This document shows, in pieces, positions 11,701-26,700 of a stretch of DNA of 64,000 nucleotides. Position 1 is the stretch's first letter, and every line of letters starts with the position of its first letter. Origin of the DNA: Apostichopus japonicus. Its lineage: Eukaryota; Echinodermata; Holothuroidea; Aspidochirotida; Stichopodidae. Location of the stretch: positions 26,051,611-26,115,610 of the forward strand of contig NC_092576.1 of assembly GCF_037975245.1 (NCBI RefSeq), read 5' to 3'. A program made the translations under genes and the position numbers. A model generated the notes under the pieces. It had not been told where the DNA came from and made no database searches. It saw only the letters and a list, made by a program, of their open reading frames with translations.

Positions 11701-14700
11701 CTTGCCAAGGAGCTGGCGTAAACAAGATTTAGACCAACAAGGGTCTCTGGGCTACAGGTCCTGCCTCTGGGGCAAGGATCCTGGCCAAGCCCCCCCTCCG
11801 GGCGGAACATAAAAACAATTGACATAATTCAAGTGGCTCCGAGTACATGATTGAAAAACTCACGTTAGGAAGGCTAGGAAAGGTAGTCTATCGCAAGAAC
11901 GTAAACTAACCAAGTGAGTGGAAGGAGCGGGGTGGGGAGACTAGAATTGCCTTTGCGGTCTTTGATCACGATAACTTTCGTGGAAAATTCGTAGAAACTT
12001 CGTTGACAACCGTGCCCGCAGTGGTCTAAATTTTGTCAACGAACTTATTCGTTTTCAACGTTTGTTAAGCGAAAACAGTACTGTACGCTACAAGAGTGAA
12101 AACCAACACTTAGAAAGGCGACCAAGTAACGAAGTACATGAAACGAGCAAACATCTTATAAGAAAAATAACAGATAAAAACATGTACGGATAAGAACATG
12201 TAAACAAGGCGAGAACCGCCCATTCGCGCTAATGCGAAAAGGGGGCTCGTGGTTACAAGGTACGCTACAAAGGTGAAACCCAACACCTAAAAGCGAACAA
12301 GTAACGAAGGCATGGAAGGCAAATTTTTCTCTTGACCGGAGCCTGGCCCTTCTCTTTCCACACTCTCTTCCTCGGCCCCCTCTCCACCACCTCTCCTACC
12401 TCTTCCTCTCCTATCTGTACTAGGTCTCCCACTACTAGGGAGCCGCTGGGGTTGGGGAGCAAGTCTAGCATGTCCTGTAGCTACATTCTGAGTCCTGCTA
12501 GCCAGGTATTGATATTTAGCCAAGGAATGGGGGTGAACTGGGAACACACCAGACACGGGGCCCTCCTGGAAAAGTACGGCGCTAGGGACAAGGGCAAGTT
12601 CATCCCGGCCATCACTGGCCGGAACATGGAGCAATCAATGCATTTCAGCTGATTCCTAGACATGACTGAAAGACCCCTAGTTAAGGGAACAACTTCTTAA
12701 CAATATGATAGGAGAAGCCCCCCTTCTCTGGGGGGGAAACCAGCTAACAAGGAAGAGATAGGTATAATGTAAACATATACAAATAAAAGTAAATATAAAA
12801 GTGATATACCCATGTAGTATAAAATAATATACACATGTGGTAACGGATAATAAAATATACACACATGGTATAAGGGCAATGCGATACTACCTTAACACCG
12901 TGCCTCGGCTAGAGGCCCGCGGCTTACAAGGTAACAGAATAGGCATAAGGCCAGCCCACAAAAAGGTGGGGAAAAAACCAGGAACGAGCCTGGGAACAAG
13001 GAAGGGACAAGTAATATATATATATACCGTATAAAGCAACGATAATACAAGAGAAGTAGAGTAGTTAACAACTAAACAACGGGTGAGGGAAAGAACTAAC
13101 GCAATAGCGTGTGCAGCCAAAAAAGGCGGGAACTAGCGTAACTACGGTAAACAATTCGCGGAACTGCTACCAGTACTAGAGTTCTGCACAGAAAAAAAAG
13201 CGGAGCGAACGCCGCTCCCGAAAAACAGCCCTAAAAACCTCTCTAAAAAAAGAAAAGGATACTTATCGGGCTGCAAAGACTTGAAATACTTCCAAGAACA
13301 GTGGATGGGAAAATATTTCCGATCCTAGGAACCAAAAGTGGACGAAATTCGGTGGAAAAAATCCGCTCGAAAAAATACGAAGTAGACGCTTTGGTTGGTA
13401 GAATGAGAAGGGAGGTTGGTGACCCGTGAAGCCGGGTCACAGAGGGTGCACAGTGTTAAAAGATTACCAGGACATTCTAGGCGCGGTAGAATGGGGTGCA
13501 TAGGTTGTGGGGAGACAGGTAAGCGAGGAACGAAGTAAATATACAACACCATAGTGTTCTTACAACATTTTATCCACCCTTTTTTCTCCACACCTTTCTG
13601 TCTTTGTCCTTCTCCAGTTTATTCCCTAACCCCTTCCCTTAATCCTCCATTTGTCCCTCCACTGTCTATCTCCTACCTCTCCTCTTCCCTCTTGCTTTCT
13701 TCTCTCCATCCCTTTTCTACTAATCCCCTTACATCTATCTCTTTGTGTTCACCATGCTTATTAACCTGTCTGTATTCTGTGCGTGTTTTTTGTCCCTTCT
13801 GTTACTGTTACTTGTCATTTAGCTTTTGAAAAAGATCCTGCTAGGATCGAAAAGTCAGGCCAACTTTACTTTTACACATACACAGGCTCTCTAGTGGATA
13901 AGCAGCTTGCTAACAGAGTCATTTTATTTTAAAATTTTATCTAAGTTGCCTGTGTTACATATAATACATTAATATCTCACTACTGTAATAGACATACAAC
14001 CAGCTTCCTTCAGGTGACAACCAACAAAGAACTGTCCCCCAACTTTACACACCTGTGTTTGGGTGAATATTTGAAGCCGATGGCACTCTTCCAGATTTGG
14101 TGCAAACTGTGACATGAGAGAGTCCTCTGTACCGACCATCTGAACCACCTCTTGGTCACTCTCTAGACCCAGAGCTTTAAAGACTACTACAATAGGAACA
14201 TCCTGTAAACAACAGAATGAAAATATCACAATAGAAGCATATTAAAGACAATAGTATGATACAATAACAGAATGGGGAAAGGAAAAGGTGAACATCCACA
14301 CACACACACACACACACACAATAGGAACATCCTGAAAACAACACAATATCACAATAGAAGCGTATTAGAGGCAATAATATGATACAATAACAGCATGGGG
14401 AAAGGAAAAGGTGGACATCCAAACACACACACAGAATAACCCAATAGAGTAATACAACAATACGTTCATCAAGATGGATATGTTAGAATGAAGGGATGCA
14501 ATGTGAGGACATCCCGATGGACATACTTCACAGAGCAGTAAGATGTACACATCATAATAGAAGCATCTTGAGGACATACTTCACAGGGCAGTAAAATAAA
14601 CACATCATAATAGAAACATCTTGAGGGCATACATCACAAAGCAGTAAAATGAACACATCATAATACAAACATCTTGAGGACATACTTCACAGAGCAGTAA

Positions 14701-17700
14701 AATGAACACATCATAATACAAACATCTTGAGGACATACTTCACAGAGCAGTAAGATGTACACATCATAAAAGAAGCATCTTGAGGACATACTTCACAGAG
14801 CAGTAAAATGAACACATCATAATACAAACATCTTGAGGACATACTTCACAGGGCAGTAAAATGAACACATCATAATAGAAGCATCTTGAGGACATACTTC
14901 ACAGGGCAGTAAAATAAACACATCATTATAGGAACATCTTGAGGACATACTTCACAGGGCAGTAAAATGAACACATCATAATAGAAGCATCTTGAGGACA
15001 TACTTCACAGGGCAGTAAAATAAACACATCATAATAGAAACATCTTGAGGACATACTTCAAAAGAGCAGTAAAATGAACACATCATCATAGAAACATCTT
15101 GTGTATATGTAATTAGCATGCAATACACACCTCGCGTACCTAACTACAGTACAGAAAATTGGTCGCGAGGGTAGCCATTTTCGTATATAACATGTAGCTG
15201 TCATGAGTCATAGCCAATCTGCTACAAAACAGACTTGGGGGCGGGGCTTAATCATCAAAAACGGACCTTTTTACTAAAAGTAGGGGCGACAGCTCAGTGT
15301 TGTTTTAAGAAAGAAAAATCATTTAAACATCAAATAAAGCAAATAAAAGCCATAAAATATCATATACAGCTAGTAAAATTCTTATTAACACCTACCTGTA
15401 AACAACAAATGAAAGTTTAAAATGTTAATAAAATATATAATACATAGGACCCTATCTTAGACGATACGACTGTTGAAAGACAATTCTATTCTATTCTCTT
15501 TCATAAAACATAAGTTTTGGAGCGTGTGCAAAACAGGTCTGCCAAAGTGTGTTTTCAGCCCGATTTGGACATAAATCGGTGAAAAAGTCACAGAATGAGA
15601 TACAATTCTGGAATAAAATATAGTAACTTTTGTTGGTCTATATGATATATTCTTGCTCTGGAAATTCCAGAGAAAAAGAACTTTGTTTGGAGACGCTGAA
15701 AAATTTTTAAGAGAAGAGAGAGTCCCACTTACTGTTACAATATCTCTATACATGTAATGTATTGAGATAACCATCTTGAGGACATTCTGCACAGAGCAGT
15801 AAAATGAACACATGATAATAGAACCATCTTGAAGACATTCTGCACAGAGCAGTAAAATGAACACATCATAATAGAAACATCTTGAGGACATACTTCACAG
15901 AGCAGTAAAATGAACACATCATAACAGAAGCATCTTGAGGACAAACTTCACAGAGCAGTAAAATGAACACATCATAATAGAAGCATCTTGAGGACATACT
16001 TCACAGAGCAGTAAAATGAACACATCATAATAGAACCATCTTGAGGACAAACTTCACAGAGCAGTAAGATGTACACATCATAATAGAAACATCTTGAGGA
16101 CATACTTCACAGAGCAGTAAAATGAACACATCATAATAGAAGCATCTTGTGGACATACTTCACAGAGCAGTAAAATGTACACATCATAATAGAAGCATCT
16201 TGAGGACATACTGTACTTCACATAGCAGTAAATGAACACATCATAATAGAAGCATCTTGAGGACATACTTCACAGAGCAGTAAAATGAACACATCATAAT
16301 AGAAGCATCTTGAGGACATACTTCACAGAGCAGTAAAATGAACACATCATAATAGAAGCATCTTGAGGACATCCCGATGTACATACTTCACAGAGCAGTA
16401 AAATGTACACATCATAATAGAAGCATCTTGAGGACATACTTCACAGAGCAATAAAATAAACACATCATAATAGAAGCATCTTGAGGACATACTTCACAGA
16501 GCAGTAAAATGAACACATCATAATAGCAGCATCTTGAGGACATCTCGATGTACATACTCCACAGAACACATGATAATAAAAGCATCTTGAGGACATACTT
16601 CCCAGATCAGTAAAATGAACACATCATAATAGCAGCATCTTGAGGACATACTTCACAGAGCAGTAAAATGAACACATCATAATAGAAGCATCTTGAGGAC
16701 ATCCCGATGTACATACTCCACAGAACACATGATAATAAAAGCATCTTGAGGACATACTTCCCAGATCAGTAAGATGTACACATCATAATAGAAGCATCTT
16801 GAGGGCATAGCATAAAACAGAGGAAACTAACAAAAATGTTGGCATCCTGGGACAACAGGAAATATTTAACAGTACTGTGAGAGTTTCATTATGGAGATCC
16901 TTCCGAGAACTACAGAATGAAAAGAGTACAATACAAGTATCCCTAGTCATGGACTTTTTCAGAAAGGGCATGAAAACCTCATCAAGATGTTTAGAATACA
17001 TTCGTCTTTCGCCAGAAAGAATTTGACCACTGAAATATCCTCCAATGCAGTAGTTTTAAGCGTCTTCCAAATCAAAGTGGCAGAGTTGAGTAAAATAAGT
17101 TATTTCAAGTTAATTTGGCTCACTAAAAATGAAAGGGCCTTTCTTCAGTTATAAGTCTTACCTCAGTCAGAGAGTTATGTTTGATGTAATGTCTTCCTTT
17201 TTTCAAGATCACCACAGTTCTACTCTTCCTCTCATGAGTGGAACTGCCGAGAATAAAATTAGGAGATAAGAGTAATTCAACCAGATAATAATAATGAACA
17301 ATTTACTCAATTCCTCGAGAATTGAAAATCAATGCCATATCAGTATGTCCAAAATCCTGAGAACTACTAACAGTCTAACTTCTATCTCTTCCAGAGAGCA
17401 ACAGCTCATCAATCACCAAGGCACTGATGGCTTATTTTGAATATTTTCTGAATTTTTTTGTTTGTTGTGGTCAGAAAAAAGGTTGTCATGCCCCTCAAAA
17501 CAGCCCATTGATAGCCTTAAAATGTCACAATGCCTTTCTTCCAGGGCAATCGGTGCCATTTTGATTCAATTAAAACTTAGCAGTAGTTTAGATGGAGAAT
17601 GTATATTAGACAGACAAATCCTTTAACTTTTCATGACTACTAGCTTGGGGGGGTCTTGAAAATAACTTTGACCATGAGCGACTTATTTCAATTCTGGATT

Positions 17701-20700
17701 TCCATTTCTTCATTTTTCTTTGAACACATTGTAAACAACAATCAATTAGTTGTGTCCTTAGCACCATTAAGTACATTCTAAATACTATTCTAAATTATAT
17801 ATATTTTTATATTAATATTTAAGTAGTGTCAAGTTTATTCTTCTTATTCATATTTTAAGGGTTTTGTCATTTTGTTGTCATTGTAAAGCGCTCTTGAAAA
17901 TGCTTAAGCATGAAAAGAGCGCTATATAAATTTGGTAAAATAATATAAATTTGGTAAAATAATAAACTTTTTGGTCACCATGCCAAGGCATATTACTCTT
18001 TACAACAAACTGCTAGCACGACAACCACAACACGCTAAAAAAGTGTTAAGGTTATCTATTTTCTTTGATGAGAGTACTCTATTCGATTAAGTCCAAAGGG
18101 TTTCTTAGTTTACTGTACTTCCTTTCACATTTTTACTTATTTGCATTTATTATTGTCTTGTTCACCTTGTTATACTATGTGATGAAACAAATAAATACAT
18201 AAAAAATAAACAAGAGCATCAATGACGCAGTATCTCAATACTGGAAGTTTTAATTTCGATTCCTAATTTCAAATCAATGCTCTGTCTCTACAATTATCAC
18301 CACAATCATGGTACAACAAATATATAACTTGCATTTAAGCTACTTTGCCACGAATAGTCTCTGCAGGTTACACTTTATCCTGCTAATGTTGCCTTTAGCG
18401 CTCATTGCCTGTTTGTCGAAAGAACGACGTTGCAATGTTTAGTAATGTCATAGAATACCTTAAAACTTGTTTTTTATGTGGTATCCTTGATCTTGGGTCA
18501 GTCTCTGTTGGACGTTTTGGTCATATAGTTTGACGTCAATGACAACGGCCAAATTAGAAGAGGAGAACTCGACCATATTCTTGATGCCCGCCTTGAGAGC
18601 TACTGTAGGCCTATCGATCTACTGTATGTTACTGTAGACTACCAGACTACTGGTGACTACCATCAAAACTGTGTCCACTTCCAAGTATCAAAACAACCCA
18701 CGTTTTTTCATCTCAATTTTTCTGACATGAAGATTTCATGGATTTATGACTTGGAAAATATAATGTAAAAGAAGATTACAAGTTTTTATTTGAAAGTGAT
18801 GGGTGGCCTCCTCCTCCCCTAATAGCCACCTCAGTTCCTCTCCATTTTGTTATTTTATTTTAATTCTTTGTACATTTTATGTCAAACATCACAGGTTCAA
18901 AAGAAAGCTAAACATATTTCTTATAACCTTATACATCTTATATCCTTATAAATAAAACATAACCTTATACAATTTTTGTAGTCTTATAAAAGTTGTGATG
19001 CTATGGCCGGCTCCTCTTTTATACGTACCCATCAAACAAACTTACCCTGGTCCTGCCTAGGAAAAGCTGTCTGAACACCAGTACAATGCTAATGTGGCTA
19101 TCACTGAAAGCCTAATAATAGTAATAGGCCGAGGCCTATATATATTTTATTAATGCATTAGGCCTAGGCCCAGACTTGGAGGCGGGGCTTAATCATCAAA
19201 AACGGACCTTTTTACTAAAAGTAGGGGCGGCAGCTCAGTGTTGTTTTAAGAAAGAAAAATCATTTAAACATCAAATAAAGCAAATAAAAGCAATAAAATG
19301 TCATTTACAGCTAGTAAAGTTCTTATTCATGCCTACCTGTAAAAACAAATGAAAGTTTAAAATGTTATCAAAATATATAATACATAGGACCCTATCTTAG
19401 ACGATACCACTGTTGAAAGACATTCTATTCTATTCTCTTTCATAAAACATAAAACCGCAGATAACAAACCAATCGCTGAGAAGTAATATGTCACGTGCCC
19501 ATAATAAACCATAGACATCAATAATAATGAACAAATGAGCAGGAAAACGTGGGCAAAAGTTCCCTACAAACAAGTTTTGGAGCGTGTGCAAAAAAGGTCT
19601 GCAACAATCGTTTTTCAGTCCGATTTGGCCCGATTTGGAAATAAATCGGTGAAAAAGTCATAGAATGAGATAAAATTTTCGAATAAAAAATAGTAGCTTT
19701 TGTTGGTCTATATGATATATTCTTGCTCTGGAAATTCCAGAGAAAAAGAACTTTGTTTGGAGACGCTGAAAAATTTTTAAGAGAAGAGAGAGTCCCACTT
19801 ACTGTTACAATATCTCTATACATGTAATGTATTGAGATAAAAATAACCTTTACCTAGTCACATTGCAAGACACCATTCCCTTCCGGTCCAATTCAACGAT
19901 CATTCTGTTCTTTGACAGCTGCTCTTGAATGAGGATGACTTTCTCCGAACCCCTGACCACAAAGTAACCCCCCGGATCCAACGGACATTCATTCAGTTTA
20001 GCTAGTTCTGCTGGGGATTTCCCTGTCAAGATACAGTTGGAACTTCGTAACATGATTGGCATCCTGCAAAAGTATGAAAAAAAAAACCCAGAAATTTCAG
20101 GTTTCATGAAAGCATATCACCCCGAAAGGAATTGGCAGATATTTTCAATAAATTTTTTATATAACACTAGCCATAAGTCTTTGGCAGAGAACATTTGATC
20201 CAAAGGTGCTGATAAACTGGTTAAATCACCCAGTGCCCTTGACCTGCCTATCTGGACACATTGCGGCCGTACAGAACACAGAACCATACTCAATGAGATC
20301 CTCACAGAAAACACACCCATAGCAAAATATCTCCGTCACTTCCCCCTCCCCTCAAATTCATACAGACCCACCTAATCTCTTCAACCCACCTTATGCAGTC
20401 ACATGAGGATGACCTCATGTAGTGTCACAATACCCACGGCTACTTGACACCAATGATCTTCTTGTGGTGTCACAATACCCACAGCCACTTTACACCATTG
20501 GCAGAGAACAGTAAACAATGGGAAATCATTTATCCTTTCAAGCCTCTGTGTACAACCCGTCTATGTAACACTCTTGTGAACCCATCGTGTATCTTACTGT
20601 TATAGATCGTAGACTTCTGCTAATCTGCAATCAGGTGAGACAGCCTTTAGGACAGCAGTACCTCGCTTAATACATGATTTTAAAACCAACCTGCCAATAG

Positions 20701-23700
20701 GTAAATTCTTCCGGATGACCCTCTGAGTACCCCTGGTGTACTCAATGTCTACAGTGATTGGTGCGGAGTAGGTCATATCTCTCAACCTGCATTCGTGAGG
20801 GGAGATTGGTTTGGTGATGTTGAATCCTTCTTCTACATCTGGGCTTCCAACATAGATGTTCATATACCTGTTGAGAGACAAGACAATTGGAGTCTTTTAG
20901 TCTTTTAGCCAGCGACGCGAGTCGCCATCTTTGAGACGGCTAAAATGTAACGGAGATGGTCAAAATTACATGAGACACAGTAGAAAATTAGACTGATTAG
21001 ATGAGTGAGCTGCACATGCCTCTAGATTAGTTCTACTGACATATACATACAGAACATATAAGGGAATCGATAGGGTAATTTTAATACTCAAACTGTTTAG
21101 TTCAAACTCTTACGAGAAACGAATCCATCATTGTTAATGTGTGAGCTGCACATGCCCAAGACTAGCCGTACTGACATATGTAAGAAGTGAATCTTTAGCG
21201 CAATTTTTCTGCAAAGCCCCGCTTCTAGACTGCATAATAATGAATAGCGTGCACTTGTTTATAACTGCAGTGTCCCTACTTAAATACTACGGTAGGCTAC
21301 ATGTGCTGCAAATTTTCCCAGGTACCTTGCTAAACAACTGTGAGCTCATCCTCTGTTAACACCTGTTTGTTAACATTTTTTGGCACGTTTCCAAGTAACG
21401 TTTCATGGAGTGGCTCCACTCTAGAATTAATTAGGTCAGTCAGTAAAGGATCGTTCAAGAAAAGTAGGTAAAATTTCCCTGTAACATTTTTAGGTAAATA
21501 AAACACACCTCAAGCCAACTGACTCCTCTGCATGAACAAAACGATCTATTCCCCATGATACACGAGGCACAGCCTATACCATACACGCATATCATGCTAT
21601 CAAGGCCCCTACAGTACAGTAGCTATGGCATCTTTATGAAAGTATACCATGTAATAACATCTTTTAGGCCACTTGGCATGATTAGCTAAATGCTAAATAT
21701 TATTTCCATGTTCTTGTAGAAAACGTCAACTTCGCAAAATACAATTGTGTTTTGTAGTTACGTGAGATCCGTAACCGACGAGGTGGTTAGGCTATTGCTT
21801 TACACTTAACTATGGTAGGATATAATTGTTTCCGTATTTTTGGAAATTCTAGAAAGTACTTTATTTTCCCCCGCTTAACACCAGATGTGGTCTTACGGTT
21901 TATTCATAAATGGGTGTACTAGAGCCTTGTTTACATGACATTAGTTACATTTAGCACAATATGCCAGTTTCGCATAAATTTTCGAAAGTGTTTTGCTCAA
22001 TCTTTCGTAAACTTTGAAAGGTGTACCAACTTACTTTTTGTACACAATTGGTAATTTCTCTACTGATTTTCAAAATATACAACCTGCGTCCTGGGTTACC
22101 TGCCTTCTTGCCTCAGTACACAAAAAACTTTATATGATTATTCATAAACCAATAGAAGACTCATTAACATATCATTTTTAGTGGAAAATGAGACGGAATA
22201 GTGTATTTTCAAACCCACTATTCCGCTGGCCACTCCCTAACTAAGAAGAAAGGTTGTTAGGGGATTGAATTTCTGCTAACACCTTAAACAACCAACCAAC
22301 AACAACCCACCATGTTCAATGGTTACAGTATGCAATGAAGGAAAAATAACTCACTTGAAGTAAAAGTTTGGAGCTAATTACTGGCCACTCCTTAGTTGTT
22401 AGGGGATTGAATTTCTGCTAACACCTAACCAACCACCAACAACCCACCATGTTCTATGGTTACAGTATGCAATGAAGGAAAATAACTCACTTGAGGTTAA
22501 AGTTTGGAGCTTATTACTGGCCACTCCTTACCTAAAAAGAAAGATTGTTAGGGGATTGAATTTCTGCTAACACCTTAAACAACCAACCAACAACAACCCA
22601 CCATGTTCAATGGTTACAGTATGCAATGAAGGAAAAATAACTCACTTGAGGCAACAGTTTGGAGCTTATTACTGGCCACTCCATAACTAAGAAGAAAGGC
22701 TGTTAGGGGATTGAATTTCTGCTAACACCTGAAACAACCAACAACAACCCACCATGTTCAATGGTTACAGTATGCAATGAAGGAGAATAACTCACTTGAG
22801 GCAACAGTTTGGAGCTTATTACTGGCCACTCCCTAACTAAGTAGAAAGGTTGTTAGGGGATTGAATTTCTGCTAACACCTGAAACAACCAACCAACAACA
22901 ACCCACCATGTTCAATGGTTACAGTATGCAATGAAGGAGAATAACTCACTTGAGGCAACAGTTTGGAGCTTATTACTGGCCTCTCCCTAACTAAGAAGAA
23001 AGCTTGTTAGGGGATTGAATTTCTGCTAACACCTTAAACAATAACAAACAACCCACCATGTTCAATGGTTACAGTATGCAATGAAGGAAGAATAACTCAC
23101 TTGAGGTAAAAGTTTGGATCTGCATCACTTGTGACCCTCTCATTGGCTTTCATTATCTTCTTAATCTGTTGAAAAAAATAATATACAGGTTTGATAATGA
23201 ATCAAAGTCAATAGGTGACATGTTATTCACAACTAAACAATTCATTTTGTAACCAGAGCAAAAAGCATGCTATCGTTTATGTTTATCATTTTCTTTCACT
23301 TTCCTATCTTTCGTTTTATTAATTTGATAATTTTTCTATTTTCGTTTTCATTCAATCATCTTCTTTCCACCTTTACTTTGGTAGACTGGGGAGTTTCCTT
23401 AACTTTAACTTTCACTGCTCACTACTACTGGGCAACAGTATGTGGTCAGGTGGACCTGCATCTTTTTAAACAAAGTGGAAGGCAAGTTGGTTAAGAGTTT
23501 GATGGGTGAGGTTGAGACAATATTCAATGGACAGTCCTTTACAACCATTTCATGAATATTCAACCTTTGAGTTCAATTGGTTTTAAGTGTGAGTTGCCAT
23601 TTACTCAAATATGGGATGTATTCTAATAATTATGGTATTTATTTTAGGAATTATGGGATGGAATGAATAAAGAAGAACAGCCCTTCTAGTGACCGAGAGA

Positions 23701-26700
23701 TAGAGACCGGGAGTCATGAGCCATCCAGAGGGTCACCCTGCCCACCCAAGAGACATCCCTAACCAAGTTAATAGTGTTTGCACGGGTTATCCTGGTACCC
23801 GCCCAACGTGATACTACCCGGTTCCTAATTTATTACCCGAATCCGACGCAAAGTGTAATTTAAAAAAAAAAAAAAAAATTGGCAAACCGGCGGTTAGGCA
23901 GATTTCTCATTGACTTAGTGTGGTGTTAGGCTACAATGTGTTCAAAGATACTGTAACAGCAATAACGAAGGTACCCGCCCGACATGTTACTACCCGGTTC
24001 CTAATTTATTACCCGAATCCTACGCAAACCGATGGTTAGGCAGATTTCCCATTGACTAAAGTGTGTTGTTAGGCTACCATGTGGTCGAAGATAACAGCAA
24101 TAACGAAAGTTTTCCATGGATATCTTATAACTGCGTCACAATTTCAGCTAATAAACAGATGGCTAGACTAGATTACCCCCATTGACTTAGTGTGGTGTTA
24201 GGCAACCATGTGGTCGAACGTAACAGCAGTAACAAAAGTATTCGATGGATGTCTTATAACTGCGTCACAACTTCAGCAAATAAACAGATGGTTAGGCTAA
24301 GCTAGATTTTTCATTGACTTAGTGTGGTGTTAGGCTACCATGTGGAAGAAATAATTATTAAATCATTCGTTTATTTCATAGAAGGAAAGGCTGACAAGGA
24401 ATTTTACGAGATTTTTATGGATTATAGACGGGATAACTAAACAAGAGCCCAAGGGCACTGTGGTTCCTTGCTTGTGGTATATGACAATACACATAATATT
24501 ATCAAGCAAGATTGGGCTCAAATAGTCCAAGTAATTGTGGTCCTGTATGTTCCCATAAAGTAACCAACACTATAGCCAACACTTTTGTGATCACAAAATG
24601 TGATCAGATTTTTTATCACAAGGCACTTTTGAGATCTAAATATGGCGTCGAAAATGTAAGAAGTATAAGAGACCTACAAGCGTGTCAACAGATATGATAA
24701 CATTGGTGACCTCGGATGACATGACCTTTAAGTTTCAAAATGTTCCACCACCCCATTCACAACTTGTCCCAAAATATCAACCATGTCACACCTTGGCATT
24801 GAGATTTAATTGCATTAAATGTCAAAAAATTAACTTTGAACTTGTATACACTTACATAACTTCACACACAAAGGTCACCAGGAGGTCAACCAATTGACAT
24901 TTTTGATCGGTGAGACCTAAATAGAGCATGACTGTAAAAATTTAAAGATTTTTTCTTTGCCCATTTTCTCCCCCCAAAATACTACTTTTTTTAACATTAG
25001 CTGACCTTTGGTGACGTTGGATCACATGACCAATAAGTTTGAAAATATTCCCCTATACCATTTGCAACAAAAAAATCAACCTTGTAACACTTGGCACTGG
25101 GAGTTATTGAATTAAATGTGTGAAAATTAACTTTGACCTCATATAACTTCGCACACGAAGGTCACACAGGGTCAACCTGATGACATTTATGATCAGAAGG
25201 TACCTTTGCCATCTGAAAATAGCATCGAAACTGTAAAAATCCCCAAAAACATGTAAAGTTCACCAGAGGTCAAATTGAGGTCAAGGGTCACCCAGATGCG
25301 GATCGACAATTGGATAACATTGAAGCAACTCCCAACCCTAATGGACATTTCGTTCTCAAGTTATCGCAAAAATACTAGTTTTTTATCATTAATTGACCTT
25401 TGGTGACCTCGGATCACATGACCGTTACCTTTGAAAATGTTACCCTAACCAGTTCACAACTTGTCCCAAAATATCAACCTTTTCGCACATTGGCACTGGG
25501 AGTTATTGCCGTTTTAATATTTTCGGTTTTTGGACCATTACCGACCTTTGGTGACCTTTGTGGGCACCATAAACAATAGGGCACACCTTCTCCATATGGC
25601 GGATCTATAGTCCAAGTTTGGCCTCAATCCAACATTCCCTTATTGAGATAGAGCTTACCCAAGCAAGTGTCACAGATGCACACACACACATACATACAGT
25701 ACTGTACATACATACACACACACACACACACACATACGCCAACCTGACTGCATAGGTTCCTTTTGCTAAAGCAAGGAACCAAAAATAGAAATTGCAAGTG
25801 GCTTTTAACTAATCTTTTATTGCAAATGCGATCACTTTGCGCAAATCGCGCAATATCTCGGCAAATGCGAACCCTGGGCCTGCATAATACAGTAGATAGT
25901 AGTAGTAGTAACAACTAAATTGGATATTTATATGGTTTGATCCAATAGACGTGCACCAGCAAGAAAGAAACAAAAGCAAATAAATATTATTGAGGGTTTT
26001 ATACCTTAGCTTACACCTACGTATTTGAACATGAAAATATTGTCAGTAGAGAATATAATGCATTTATTACAGCATCCAATATGTAATTACTTGAAAATCA
26101 TGATACACGAGGGTAAACAATTTTTTTTCCAGGTACCCGGATACCCGACGGGTAACGGTCCTCGGGTACCCGGTTCCCGATTTTTTGACCCGTGTAAACG
26201 CGATATATTTGGGCCATTTCACAGTCATAAGTGCATTTCTAGGGAAGCTTACTACACAGTAACTCCAAATAGCTCACAACCAGTATTTCCTTCACACTTT
26301 TGACCTTCCAAGTGTACACTAATATGTTTCCCCCCCCCCCCCCCTCTTCTCTTGCAAAACCATAGAAACCATAAAAGGTAAGGTTATAGCTGTTAAGGGT
26401 TGAGGAATTTCATGGGTAGGGGAGGTTCATTGATGACCCTAGCATTGGTTTGTGTTAATAGGTACTGTATCTGCAGAGACAGCAGAAAAGGCAGCACTTG
26501 GCAGTTCTGAAGGATGAGTTGCTCAGCCTTTCAATACAAAGTCCCTGAAGCGAGATGTCCTGACAAGACATCATCACAGCCTGAAGCTAGCAGGTAACAC
26601 CAATCCTCAGAGGACTCAGTTCCCCCAGATTGTCAACCCATGGGGACCACCCTCATCCAACCCCAAGAATTCCAGTCTTTGCAGATTAAGGGAAGATTTA

